A stretch of 64,000 nucleotides of DNA from Saussurea involucrata (Eukaryota > Streptophyta > Magnoliopsida > Asterales > Asteraceae). The notes under the pieces were generated by a model. It searched no databases, was not told the origin of the DNA, and worked only from the letters and a program-made list of their open reading frames with translations. Of the stretch, positions 24,370 through 36,300 are shown in pieces. The first letter of the stretch is position 1; each line of letters starts with the position of its first letter. The position numbers and the translations under genes were made by a program. Location of the stretch: assembly GCA_033807775.1 (NCBI GenBank), contig CM066327.1, positions 75,584,795 to 75,648,794 of the forward strand, in the 5' to 3' direction.

Positions 24370-25591
24370 CTAAGCGGTTTCATCCTTGAAGAGAAGTTCA
24401 TCAAGGGTATCAGTTTTAGGAATCATCCAGTAAGGGACTTGTTCTTCCTGTTGTCTTCTCAGTTTGGCTTCTCTATAGATTTGAGGCTTCAGGAAGACTC
24501 ATAATCTGGATCGATCACACCAATATATTAGGTCTCTGGGTTGTTCCACTGGAGTAATGGGCAACTCTGACCAGCGTTTAAAACATTGGCGACCGGTGTA
24601 TTCTAATAAGAAAATGTCGAGAGGTTCACTGACCACCTTTGCAGCTTTGAATTCGTCACCAGGTGGCAGCGATATATCAAGGGATGAAAAATTAGGATTT
24701 GGACCGAGCACTGCTTCACGGGAAAATTCGATCCCCGTTTCGTTCCGGATAGCAGGCCATGAAGAGGATGTTGCTTTCTTTTTCTTTTGAGTTCTTTGGT
24801 TTTGATGAAGTGTTGGAGGAGGAGGCAAATCGATCACTGATGAAACTTGATCGATCAGCTTGTTTATAAATCTTTCGACACAAGGCTTGAAGCTCGATCG
24901 GGATCGCTGAATTGCTACTCGAATTTCCAACCACTCTACTAACCCATAATGTTTAATTGCAGAAAGGTAGCAAGTCTTTTTCACTCCATTTTCTCTGATT
25001 GTAGCGACCTCAATCACTGCAAAACCTCTGACAGTTCTCCCCTTCAGGTTTACATTGATAATTTTGTTTGGTAGATTCCTGAAGTCGACTTTCTTCTTAC
25101 ACCAAGCCACAGTGGTGTCAATAACATTTGATTTCTTTTTCTTCTTCTCACCGGCATTTTTGAGAAGTTCTTGTTGAACTCTGAGGGGAAAGCGTTTCAG
25201 CTGCTGATCTTTTACTGAACTTTGAGCAACTTTAAGAGCGAACTCTTTGTCTTTAAGTTCGTTCCTTTGTTGTTCAGCTAGGAGTTATTCAGCTATGAGG
25301 CTTTCAGCGATTTCCTCAGGAGTCAAACAATTAAGGCCGATTGGAGGGATGAGCCGCTGATTTTCTAGCCATTGGATTTCAGCGATTTGCTCTTCTCTTT
25401 AAATCATCATCTTCTAATTGTTGAAGCAATCGAGAAGGTTTGTTGGGGTGCGAGAGTAGCTCTTGTTCTTCATCTTGTTCATCAGTCTCGTTCACAGAGA
25501 TCGGGATTATTTGTTTTTCATCAGCTTGGACAACTGGGATTATTTGCAGTGGTGGAGGAGCTTCAGCAGTATCCTTAAGCAGAGAAGAGGA
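24370..25591 (-). pseudogene. Env-like gene of S-old, exon 3 (C-terminal)
   Basis: This is homologous to the S-new segment 36182-37414. Shared blocks include KTCYLSAIKHYGLVEWLE, PAIRNETGIEFSREAVLGP, SLPPGDEF and YWC near the end. The main open stretch is 25110-24499; a frame change lies upstream and another after YWC, after which PYWMIPKTDTLDELL leads to TAG at 24370. The exon begins after an acceptor CTAG at 25592, phase 0, as in S-new. I see no transmembrane helix in this part. The protein's role in Sireviruses is unknown. Confidence 0.8.
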
Positions 25592-25662
25592 CTAGTTGGA
25601 TCTAAAGATCTGAGAGTTAGATCTTTTGAAGGTTGAAGAAGATAGATAAAGAAATTGGCTAA

Positions 25663-26622
25663 AGTTGATCCAAACCCTCAGTGATTTGATAATGACCCTC
25701 TCTTATATACTTAGTGAAAATTGTAAGTAAACTATGTATCAGAGTTTCACTATCGCTGATAAGTACTAAGATCTTACAGTACCGCTGATAGGAACTCTCG
25801 CTCTTTAAATTAAACATTCAGCGAAACTGTTCACCATAATGCTCTGAGTCTGTTCAGTCATTATGATGATCGATGATAAGTTAGTTGTTTACTTATGATC
25901 CCTGAAGACAAGTTTCACGTCAACAAAGGTTCTACGCTGAAGTCGAAGATCAAGCTCAAGAACCAGCGACAAGTCTCCTAATGAACTGATGCGGATCAGC
26001 GAAGACTCAGATTTTTCCACTCAACGTGAAGTATCAAGTACAAGACTTCAGCTATCGCTGAACTCTATCATTTGCTGATATGAAATGATAGATCGCTAAA
26101 TCAACAAAAGTTGATCATGAAGTCCTCCGTACAAAGTACTTTTGTCTTAACCACCCTTGCACGACTCCGTACGAAATGTCAGAAAAGAACCTCCGACTGT
26201 CTGAAATCGTACAACCACTCTGATACTACACTGTTCATCCATGCGGCTACTAAGGTTGTCAACCAAGGTCAATGACATGCAACCAACCAGCTGATGACAC
26301 GTGTAAAGTGTATACTGACTTGCATTAAATACATGCAGTATATAAAGAGATGAACCCACTTCATTTGAAGTAACTTGCTAACTCTGGACAAGTTCAATCT
26401 CTTATCTCAAGATAGGTTATTATTAGTAATTTCCTTATCTTTCTTAGTGCAAGAAACCTTAGTGTTCCAACTTGTTTAGATTTAGGTTTATCCTTAATCT
26501 TGTTTCCGCAACAAGCTGTAAATTGTTAATGATTTATCAATAAACAATTTAGAAAAGTAAAATTTGTGTGTTTGTATTCAACCCCCCCTTCTACAAACTT
26601 GTATAGGCCTTCGGGACCAACA
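25663..26622 (+). repeat. 5' LTR of S-new
   Basis: The 960-bp LTR begins (A)GTTGATCC and ends GGGACCAACA. Promoter elements visible are a G-box CACGTG (26298-26303) and a TATA box GTATATAAAG (26338-26347). It contains six copies of CGCTGA/TCAGCG; the 3' LTR has nine, three of which are mutated by one base here. Confidence 0.95.
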
Positions 26623-26624
26623 AG

Positions 26625-26636
26625 TGGTATCAGAGC
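26625..26636 (+). other. Primer binding site of S-new
   Basis: TGGTATCAGAGC, initiator tRNA-Met type, two bases after the LTR end. Confidence 0.9.
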
Positions 26637-26702
26637 GGATTTGTTTAATCTCATAAACAAGATCTAATCTAAGATATTTCTCTTCCTTGCTATTATCTGA
26701 AA

Positions 26703-29117
26703 ATGGCCACCAACACAAACACAAATTATATAGACAATGGTTCTCTTGCTAAACCTCCCAGATTTTCCAAAGATAACTTCAACTTATGGAAAAATAGGAT
26801 GACACTCTTCTTAGAAGGTGTAGACCCTACTATGCCTTACTATCTCGAGAATGGTCCATTCATCCCTGTAAGAATTGATGCTGCAGTTCCAGGTGCTGAG
26901 AATAGACCTGCTATTCCAGAAAGGCTGGTACCTAGGGAAATCCTTCGATGGACTGACGAAGATAAGAAAAAAGTGGCTATAGATACAAAAGCCAGATCCA
27001 TACTATCCATGGCTCTTCCTGACGAAGTCTACCATTCCGTCATGAATCTGAAAACATCAAAAGCCATGTGGGACACAATATGTGTTCAGTATGAAGGAAC
27101 GTCTGAAGTCCAGGACTCAAGAAAGATCAACCTGGTAAGACAATACGAAAGATTCATTTCTGGTAAGAATGAAACTCTCTCTGAAGTTCACCAACATTTT
27201 AATTGTTTAATTATAGATCTGAAAACTGTTGGTAAGGAATATTCTAACTTTGAAGTGCTGACAAAGTTTCTAGAATGTTTACCTGAAAGCTGGGACAATT
27301 ATTCTATGTGTCTCAAGCTGTCAAAGGATCTAAAATCAATGACCCTTGCTACCTTATATGGCACGTTGCTGAATCATGAGCAATCAAGCCATCTTAAGAA
27401 GAATCTTGTAAAAGATTCCAAAAGCACCCCTGTTGCTTTAATCTCAGAAGAACTCTCTACTCAGCGACCCTCGGTCACTATCACTGAGTTAGAGAGTAAC
27501 TCTAAAAGGTCATCAGATTCTGATTATTCAGATAATGATGAATCTTTGGCTCTCCTAACTAAGAAGTTCAGGAGATTTGCCAAAAAGAAAATGTTTAGAA
27601 AGAACAAACCTCTTTCCATAACTGACAAGCCTAGATCATCAGCTTTTGTTGATAAGGCTACTGCTACTTGTTTTAACTGCGAAAAGACAGGACATTTCGC
27701 TAACGAGTGCAGGTCTAAGAAAGTTTCTAGACCCTCAGCTTTTACAAAGAAATCATTTGTTCCAAGGAATAAAGATGACAAATATTCAAAGCTGAAAGAA
27801 AAATATGCAAAGCTGAAAAGCTTTAAGAAGAATAAAGGCCTGATGGCTGACTATGATTGGGCTGCTTCTGATGAAGAAGCATCATCATCTGACTCTGAAG
27901 ATGATGAAGCAAATCTATGTCTTATGGCCAAGATTGAAGAAGAGGAAGAAAGTTCAGACATTCCCTCCACTTCAACATATGCTATTCAGGTATCACCTTC
28001 TTTCTTTACCAATATTGTAAATATTGATGAAGCTGATAGTGTCTGTAAGATCGATCTCTTGACTAGAAGTTTATACGAAGCCATGAACGGCAAAACTGTG
28101 GTTGAAAACCAAAATCTTGATCTCGCTGAAAAGCTTAAAAACTGCCACCTTCAAATAGAAAAGCTTTCTAAAATTGAAGAAGATTTTAAAGATCAAGTAT
28201 ATTTAAATCAGCTAGTCAAAATCGAACGAGCAGAAGCTATCGCTGCATTAAAGGCTGAAAAAGCTACTGTTGAAGGATGGTGTAATTCTTCAACAAAGAT
28301 CACTGAGATAATAAAGTCTCAGATTCCCCTGAGTGATAAACGTGGTTTGGGTTACAAAGATGAAACTCCAAAAACAACCACTGAGCATTCAATGCTTAAA
28401 TTTGGAACGTTCGTATCCTCAGTCGCTGATACTTCATCTTCTCAGTGCTCCTCGTCCGTTACACCAATCCCTGAGGAAACTCCTACCTCCTCAAAAGGCA
28501 AGGAGAAAATGGTTTATTCAAAACCTACCTCTGTCTTTAAAGACAAAGGTAAAGGAATTGTTATTTACCAGAATCCTCAGAAGGGTACCTTAGTACCAAA
28601 ACTGAATGCTTCTAAAGCTTCAGTGGCTCATCCCTCTGGATCAAGGAAGCAGATATCTGGATTTATTCAGCGATCTACTCCTAGACTCAGATTGGATGTC
28701 CTTGGTAAGAAATCTGAAGAACTGAATGTTCGTCCCATTTCTAAAGCCAATAGTTTACTTGGTGCTGGCACTTCTAATTTGAAATTAAAAGCTCAGCATT
28801 CAAATGGTCCTAGAACTACTTTTAGTTATAGGAAATGTTTTCACTGTGGACTTACCGATCATATTGCTAGTAAGTGCCCCACAGCCACCAAAGCTGAAAA
28901 GATAGCTAAGGTGAAGATTGCCCCCAAGGCAAAGAAGACCAACCCTGGTGCAAATCAGGTCAAGGTGAATTCTACCACTGAGGTTAAGAAATTAACCAAA
29001 GTGAAGAAAGACAAAGCTGAATCTTCAATTGCTGCGAAGACTGCTGAACCTTCCATTCCAACTACTTCCACTGACAAACGTGTATACATGGTTAAGTGGG
29101 TACCCAAGAAAAACTAA
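26703..29117 (+). CDS. gag: Sirevirus gag, 804 aa, with two zinc knuckles
   Basis: The frame is intact from ATG 26703 (MATNTNTNYIDNG, 67 bp after the primer site) to TAA 29115-29117. The N-terminal copia gag region includes FNLWKNRMTLFLEGVDP and the helical block around SKAMWDTICVQYEG. A CX2CX4HX4C knuckle sits at residues 323-336 (CFNCEKTGHFANEC). A Ser/Asp-rich region and a coiled-coil-like Glu/Lys segment (about residues 450-530) follow, then a basic tail with a second knuckle at residues 712-725 (CFHCGLTDHIASKC) and the end phrase VKWVPKKN. The length is large for copia gag but usual for Sireviruses. It would form virus-like particles and bind RNA. Pol follows in the same frame after the stop. 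Confidence 0.92.
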   Translation: MATNTNTNYIDNGSLAKPPRFSKDNFNLWKNRMTLFLEGVDPTMPYYLENGPFIPVRIDAAVPGAENRPAIPERLVPREILRWTDEDKKKVAIDTKARSILSMALPDEVYHSVMNLKTSKAMWDTICVQYEGTSEVQDSRKINLVRQYERFISGKNETLSEVHQHFNCLIIDLKTVGKEYSNFEVLTKFLECLPESWDNYSMCLKLSKDLKSMTLATLYGTLLNHEQSSHLKKNLVKDSKSTPVALISEELSTQRPSVTITELESNSKRSSDSDYSDNDESLALLTKKFRRFAKKKMFRKNKPLSITDKPRSSAFVDKATATCFNCEKTGHFANECRSKKVSRPSAFTKKSFVPRNKDDKYSKLKEKYAKLKSFKKNKGLMADYDWAASDEEASSSDSEDDEANLCLMAKIEEEEESSDIPSTSTYAIQVSPSFFTNIVNIDEADSVCKIDLLTRSLYEAMNGKTVVENQNLDLAEKLKNCHLQIEKLSKIEEDFKDQVYLNQLVKIERAEAIAALKAEKATVEGWCNSSTKITEIIKSQIPLSDKRGLGYKDETPKTTTEHSMLKFGTFVSSVADTSSSQCSSSVTPIPEETPTSSKGKEKMVYSKPTSVFKDKGKGIVIYQNPQKGTLVPKLNASKASVAHPSGSRKQISGFIQRSTPRLRLDVLGKKSEELNVRPISKANSLLGAGTSNLKLKAQHSNGPRTTFSYRKCFHCGLTDHIASKCPTATKAEKIAKVKIAPKAKKTNPGANQVKVNSTTEVKKLTKVKKDKAESSIAAKTAEPSIPTTSTDKRVYMVKWVPKKN

Positions 29118-32100
29118 TCTTCCTTTGTATTGCAGGTTAAGAAGGGTATCTGGTATCTTGATAGCGGATGCTCTAGACACATGACTGGAAAGAAAAGCCT
29201 GCTCGCTGAATACAAAGAAGAGAAGGGTCCCTCTGTGACTTTCGGTGGAAATGGAAAAGGACATACCCGAGGGTATGGTGTACTTTCAAATGGTACAACC
29301 TCCTTTAGAAGAGTCGCATATGTTGAAGGGGTGAAGCATAATCTTCTAAGCATCAGTCAGCTTTGCGACATGGATAACAAAGTAATCTTTACTAAGGAAT
29401 CCTGCTTTGTCTCTGACAAAAAGGAGAAGATAGCTCTCAGCGGTTATCGTTTGGAAAATGTTTATGTAATAAACATGGACTCAACAACCACTGAGAACTC
29501 CTGTTTCTTCTCAAAGGCCTCATCTGATGTCAACTGGCTATGGCATAAGAGGCTATCTCATCTAAATTTCAAGACACTGAACACTCTTTCTTCAAAAGAG
29601 TTAGTCACTGGTCTACCTCAGCATTCATACGCCAAAGAGTCGTTATGTTCAGCGTGTGAAAAAGGGAAGCAGACCAAAGCAAGCTTTAAATCAAAGCAAG
29701 TTTCTTCAGTGTCATCTCCTCTACAACTACTCCATGTGGATTTGTTTGGCCCTGTTAACAAACAATCCATCGCTGGAAAGAAATATACGCTGGTCATAGT
29801 TGATGAATTCTCTCGCTTCACTTGGGTAATGTTTCTCAGTTCTAAGAGTGACACCCCTGAAGAACTCATCAATTTTGTTCGGAAGATGGAAACCCTGAAC
29901 AATCTGACCGTTCGCTCAATAAGGAGTGATCATGGGACTGAATTCAAAAACAGTTCTCTTGATTCCTTCCTTGAGAGTAAGGGTATTTCTCATAACTTTT
30001 CTTCAGTGAGAACACCGCAACAAAATGGAGTCGCTGAAAGAAGAAATAGAACTATTATTGAAGCTGCACGTTCAATGCTCAGCGATTCTCACCTGCCTAC
30101 TCAGTTTTGGGCAAAAGCTGTCAACACTGCTTGTTTTACGCAAAACAGGTCGCTGATAGTTAAAAGATTCAAAAAGACAGCCTATGAACTTTTTCATGGG
30201 AGAAAGCCTTCAATCAGCTTTCTTCACATCTTTGGATGTCAGTGTTTTATACTGAACAACAGAGATGCACTTGGAAAGTTTGATCCTAAGGCTGATGATG
30301 GAATCTTTCTTAGATACTCCTCAGTTTCCAAAGCCTTCAGAGTCTTCAATCGTAGAAGACAAACTGTAGAAGAAACTATTCACGTCACGTTTGACGAATC
30401 CCGTTCAGAGAACTCTAAACCGTCCGCTGATACTGAAGAACTGAATCAATGGATGTTTTCTCATCTTGGTGATTCATAATTTATTCCCACTACTCATGCT
30501 CATCCAGTAGAAGATGATAGTCCTATCATTCCAAATATGCAGAACAGTGAAGCTGAAACTTCTTGGGTCTCAGCTGTTCCTATAAACACTATACCTAACG
30601 TTGAACCAAATGTCTCAGACATTCCATCTACTTCTCAGCAATCAGTGAATATAATGACAACTGCATCCATTCCTCTCTTGGCTGACACTCCCGACGTCGC
30701 TGAAGCTTCATCTTCAGCTCCTCAAGTTCAAGTTGAGTCAGCGTCTCACGCTCCGGCTCAGCGATGGACTATAAATCATCCAATTGATCAAATTCTTGGT
30801 GATCCAAACGCTGGGATTCAGACTCGACGAAGTGCATGTAATATTTGTTTATTTGTAAATTTTATTTCACTAACTGAACCAAAGAAAGTAGATGATGCCC
30901 TCAAAGATCCAAACTGGGTCAGCGCCATGCAAGAAGAGCTGACTGAATTCGAAAGAAACAAAGTTTGGAACTTGTTCGGAGACCAACTGATAAAACAGTA
31001 ATAGGCACTAAATGGGTCTATCGAAATAAGTTGGACGAACATGGTACTGTAACCCGCAACAAAGCTCGACTTGTTGGTCAGGGATACAGACAAGAGGAAG
31101 GTATAGATTATGACGAAACATTTGCTCCTGTAGCAAGACTTGAATCTATTCGTCTATTCTTAGCATATGCTGTACACAAAAACTTCAAAGTACATCAGAT
31201 GGATGTTAAGTCAGCGTTTCTGAATGGAAAGCTGAATGAAGAAGTGTATGTGGAACAACCTCCAGGATTCTCAGATTCTAAGCGTCCAGGTTATGTTTAT
31301 AAACTGGATAAGGCACTTTATGGCTTGAAGCAAGCTCCACGTGCATGGTATGACACTCTTTCCACTTATCTCCATATTGAAAATTTTGAGCGAGGTAAGA
31401 TTGACAAAACTCTATTTTTTAGAAAAGTGAAAGGTCATATCATTCTAGTTCAAATATATGTTGATGACATTATATTTGGTTCTACTAACCCTGAGCTTTG
31501 TACTCGTTTCACTGATAGAATGAAAGATGAGTATAAAATGAGCATGATGGGTGAACTAACATATTTCCTTGGTCTTCAGATTAAGCAAACTGAGAAAGGA
31601 ACTTTCATAAATCAGGGAAAATATGTTAAAGATATGCTGAAGAAATTCGACTTAACTGAAAGTTCAGCTATGAAAACCCCTATGGCACCACCGCTGACAC
31701 TTGATAAGGACACTAAGGGTGTTCCTGTCAATGTCACGCTGTACCGTGGGATGATCGGCTCACTATTGTATCTTACAGCTAGCCGACCCGATATTATGTT
31801 TGCAACATGCTTGTGTGCACGATATCAAGCTGAACCTAAGATATCTCATATGAAAGCTGTAAAGCGAATCTTTCGATATCTTAAGGGTACAGCGAATCTA
31901 GGTCTTTGGTATCCCAAAGATTCAGGATTTGATCTAACCGCCTATTCAGATAGTGATTTTGCAGGTTGCAAAATGGATAGGAAAAGCACCACAGGAGGAT
32001 GTCAGCTCCTGGGTGGAAAGCTGGTAAGTTGGACAAGTAAAAAGCAAAATTCAGTGTCCACTTCCACAGCCGAAGCTGAATATGTAGCCGCTGGAAGCTG

Positions 32101-32404
32101 TTGTTCTCAAGTCTTGTGGATGAGAAATCAGCTACTAGACTATGATCTTCAACTCTCCAAAATTCCAATCTATTGCAACAGCACAAGTGCCATTGCTATA
32201 GCAAACAATCCAGTACTACATTCAAAGACCAAACATATAGAAATCAGATATCATTTTATCAGAGATCATGTGATGAATGGTGATATAGAACTTCATTTTA
32301 TCCCAACTGATTATCAGTTAGCTGACTTATTTACCAAACCTCTTGATGGGACAAGATTCAACTTTCTCATCAGCGAGCTTGGAATGCTGAACTTTGAAGG
32401 ATAA
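29118..32404 (+). pseudogene. pol: Sirevirus pol (protease, integrase, RT, RNase H) with stop and frameshift
   Basis: It is in the same frame as gag beyond TAA 29115. The protease has LDSGCSRHMTG (Asp codon at 29160). The integrase zinc region WLWHKRLSHLN...CSACEKGK lies at 29536-29670; core residues are in VDEFSRFTW, IRSDHGTEF and NGVAERRNRT, all present. A TAA at 30477-30479 interrupts the linker. Near 30970 one base is missing, moving RT to another frame (from ELVRRPTDKTVIGTKWV). RT keeps HQMDVKSAFLNG and YVDD (about 31458). RNase H has AYSDSDFAG and STAEAEYVA, but the third catalytic Asp is Asn (AAC at 32177-32179). The end phrase ADLFTKPL precedes the stop at 32402. At least three lesions inactivate it. 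Confidence 0.93.
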
Positions 32405-33383
32405 AATCTTCAGCGGTTCACATTGATCAGCGAAAGGATAAAATCAACTTGTATAACCCATTCTATCATCTTCTCTCTGAATAAACTTGATTCACTGATA
32501 TCAAGGTATGTTCTCTCTCTGACAATCGCATGAAAATGCAAGATTTCAAAACAAAATGCATCGCTGAATATCTCTTCCTTAACAGCGATATTTTTGAAAT
32601 CTCTTAAAACCTTCACTGAATATTTTCATTCAGTACTTCATGTTTTCAAAAGTATCTCTGAGTTTTTCAAAACCTCAGAGACAACCAAGAATATGAAAGG
32701 ACAGTTGTGACGTCATTGCAACGGATAAACCCCGACACGTTTTCTCTTCCTGACACACGTTTGCACGTCTCGTTCATACTTCCAATCAAATGCAAACACG
32801 TGTCCGTGTCATGATGAAAATCTTTTCCCGCTCAAGATTTTCTCTTTCTAAAATCTCTATATAAACAAATTCTTTGTGTATATTTTTCTTTTACGCGATC
32901 AATCTTCCTTCGCAAGAAAGAATTCACTGTTGCATTTGTGATTTCAAAAACTTCAAGAACTGTTCATCATCTTCTTCATCAAACATAAAGGTTAATATGT
33001 TCTTATTTATTACCGAATGCGTATAACTTGTTTCCGATCTTCTCATTGTTTTAACAAGATCAAACAAAAAAACTTCGTAAAATGAAATCATTTTCTTTCG
33101 TGGTTTTATGAACACAACCATTTCATGGTTGTTCTTCAAGTTTAAATGCAAAATCTTAAACTTGTTCTTCATTCGTTTCCAGAATCTATTTCTTCATAGA
33201 AAACTGGAAAACAAGAAAATGGGTTTTACATTTCGTTTCAAAATCAAGAAAAACCCTAATCTTCATTAAGACTTTTTGTCTGAATGAAATGGATAAAATT
33301 CGAAACATCTTATTGGAAATTCTTTCCACATTAAGATTATTCTTATTTCTTAATATCTTTGGTTGAACTGTTAATACAGAGAA
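32405..33383 (+). promoter_or_regulatory. Promoter-like interval and 5'-UTR intron before the env-like gene of S-new
   Basis: It contains a strong donor AAG/GTATGTT (32505/32506), a bZIP-type palindrome TGACGTCA (32708-32715), ACACGTG (about 32799) and a TATA box CTATATAAA (32858-32866). A putative 5'-UTR intron runs from AAAG/GTTAAT (32991) to an acceptor TTAATACAG (ends 33379), four bases before the ATG. The same elements recur in the same order in S-old (53420-53940), although the surrounding DNA is diverged. Confidence 0.65.
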
Positions 33384-36300
33384 ATGGCCTCGTCTGACAT
33401 TCCTGCTACCGCTGAGAACATCTCTGCTGACTCTGAGGAAGTGGAAATCCTCAAGGCTCCACAAGTCAAGTTCAAACTTGATCAACTAGACTGGACTAAG
33501 ATAAACAACCTTTCTGCGCTTCTCGAGTTTCCTCCTCGAAAGCAAGTCACACATCTGACTGATGCTGTGAATTTCCTGAAGAATTGCTGCATTTCAACAG
33601 CCCTGATAATTTCACCCCCTGCAAGTCAGCTGCTACTATCTCAGTTCTGGTACTCTGCCAGACACTCTCAGCTACCATCCGCCAAAGATCCCTCCAAAAC
33701 AGTTGATTGTATCCTCTGTGATACTGAATATGGCACGATAAAGATCACACCCGCCATCATTCGCAAAACTCTGAACTTTCCCATCGCTACAAAGGAAAAA
33801 CCTTTTGTTCCTTTCCCTGACCATAAGAAGATCGCTGACAAAGAAGCTCTTATTGCATTTTTTGATGCAATGGGCTATGTATGGGAAATGGCAGAGACAA
33901 GAAGCCTGAGAAGAAGCTAACACTGCTGAAGAAATCGAAAATGCCCAGCGAGATGAACTTCATCTTCGCTCACCTTATCAGCTGCATGACTGCCAAGACC
34001 GGCTCTTCTGATCAAGCCGCTCAACCTCAGCAAGCTATGGGATACGCTCTGCGGAAAGGTCTACACATTGATTGGGCATCTCTCATCTATGATGACTTGC
34101 TGCAAAGAGTAGACTCTGCCGCTGACAGGCCTGCTTGGGTTCCCTACCCCCGATTCATCAGCGCTATCTTTCAATATGGCCTGAAGGACAGCTACCCGCA
34201 AGAGGGCGATCTAAAACTCTCTCAGATTGGCCCTAAGGTACTCGACTTCAAACCTGTTGAAAATGAGGTACGTCTTTCTACCCTCTTAACTCTTCCCAAC
34301 CCTTCTTCTTCTACTTCTGTGGCTCCTTCAGCGACAATACCCATCGCTGATACCCTGGCCACAAAATCCTCTCCTTCTAAGAAAAGGAAACATTCATCTA
34401 CCCCACTTGATTCTAAAAGGATCAAGAAAACAAAGGAGCAACCCCAGCAATCTCATGCTGAAGACTCCTCAGCTCTTTCTGCAGAGCTGAAGGAACGTTC
34501 AGTGGTACGCTCTGCCACACCTGAACAAGCCATCCCTTTTATCCAAATCTCAGCGTCTCCAAACGTTGAGATTACAGACTTGGAAACTTCCCAACCTCCC
34601 TCAGTCTCTCAAAAGACTGACGAAGTGATTCTCAGCGATTCCAACGCTGAACTCAGAACCCAGCCCCCACTCTTATCCTTCACTTCTCCCTCCACTCATT
34701 TGGTCTCTACTCCAGATCTAACTGGAGCTGCCATCATTTCCTCGGAACATAAAGCTGATTCTCCAGGAATGATGAAGACAGGACCTGCAGAAAAATCCAT
34801 GGGCACTTTTGAAGATGACATGGAACTTTACTCAGGAACCCGTGATTTCGATGAATTCACCAATCCTCCTGCAGGTAAACAACAACCCATAAACACTGTG
34901 ACTAAACCCCAAACTTCTGAGCTTTCCTCTGTTCACAAGTTTTTATATGTTACAGGTCCTAATTTGGGAGATATCAACGCCTCTCTGAAGTCCGTGGAGA
35001 CAAAGCTGACAGGTCTCACCACTACTCTCTCCAATAACTCTACAGCTGTAACAAACACTGGAGAGAATCTGAACAAACTGACAACGGTGGTGGAGAAGAA
35101 GGCTTCCACAGATGACATGAAGCAACTTGATAAGACTCTCAGTGACTTCGCCAAGGTGCTCGCTGATATCGACATAGACTACACCTCTCTCGAAAATTCA
35201 GTTTCATCCATGTCCAGCGAGGTAACAACGCTGAAGACATCGGTTGGAACACTAGAGGGAGATATGTCTGTTGTGAAGACAAATGTCAACACTCTGACGA
35301 CTGACTTAAGCTCTGTAAAGACTGACGTTGGTTCGATGAAGTCTATGATCGAACAGCTGATGCACAAGGCAAATGCTCCTGCTCCTGCCCCTGTCCCTGA
35401 ATCTGAACATTTTACAGCGGCAGATCGCATTGAGCTCGGGAAGATAAATCCTGCTATTTCTAGCCTTGAAGACAGATTAGCAAAGATTGAAGTTTGTGTA
35501 GGTCTCTCTGGCCAAGAAGACAGAGAACCTACCAACGCTGCTGAATCTAGCCATTCCTCCCCCAGTCATCATGAAAAAGAGGGGGAGAAGAGCGCTGAAG
35601 ATCTCGCCAAAAGCGCTGACCTTTCCCATGATGAATCTATCAGGGGAGAGAAGACGGATGCTGAAGAAACCACCGCTGGACCTCAGGGAGATGAAAACCC
35701 TGAGGAAACCGAGAAGCTCGCCTCTGTATCTGAGGGGGAGCAACTCGAAGAAGAAGCTGAGAAAACTGAATCTGAAGCAGAAGATGATGAAGCCATCGAC
35801 ATCCCTGATGATGAACCATCCTCTTCTCCAAAGAATGATGATGATGATGACGAAGATGACGATGACTTCTTTATCGTCAAACCTGCTCAAAAGATCAAAG
35901 CTCTTAAGGGAATCTCGATAAATGAACCTTCAGGGGAGCGGACAAAGACAAAGCCCTCAGCCTCTGGAGCTGAGAAAGGCAAAGGCAAAAGCGTCGCTGA
36001 AGATGACAATCTGATGATCTTGCTTGAAAAGCCGGTTTGTCAGGTATGCTAATCATCTCTCACTCCATCCCTCCTCTATCATACCTATCAGTTCCTTTAC
36101 CCAAGCCTATACACTTGAACCAATTCTCTCTATCTGATTCTACCCAAGTTCTTACTCGTAAGATCGCTGTGTTTCAGCTAGTCCTCCCCCCTGTTTGAGG
36201 ATATCGCTGAAGGCTCCACAACTGCGACTTCAATAATACCAACTGCTGCTGAAGAAATAATCCCAGTCTTAGATTTAATCTCTGAGACTGATGAACCAGA

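Noticed and set aside
33672..33923. Minus-strand ORF with Cys residues
   Set aside because: It is a shadow frame of the env-like gene, with no homologous frame conserved in S-old.
35477..35890. Long minus-strand ORF of 137 codons
   Set aside because: It is the shadow of the acidic, low-complexity part of the env-like gene on the plus strand; hydrophobic-looking residues come from reading GAT/GAA codons backwards.
36044..36200. Frameshift in the C-run CCCCCC at 36186-36191 of the env-like gene
   Set aside because: Using the acceptor CTAG at 36181, also aligned in S-old at 25592, restores the frame without any indel.
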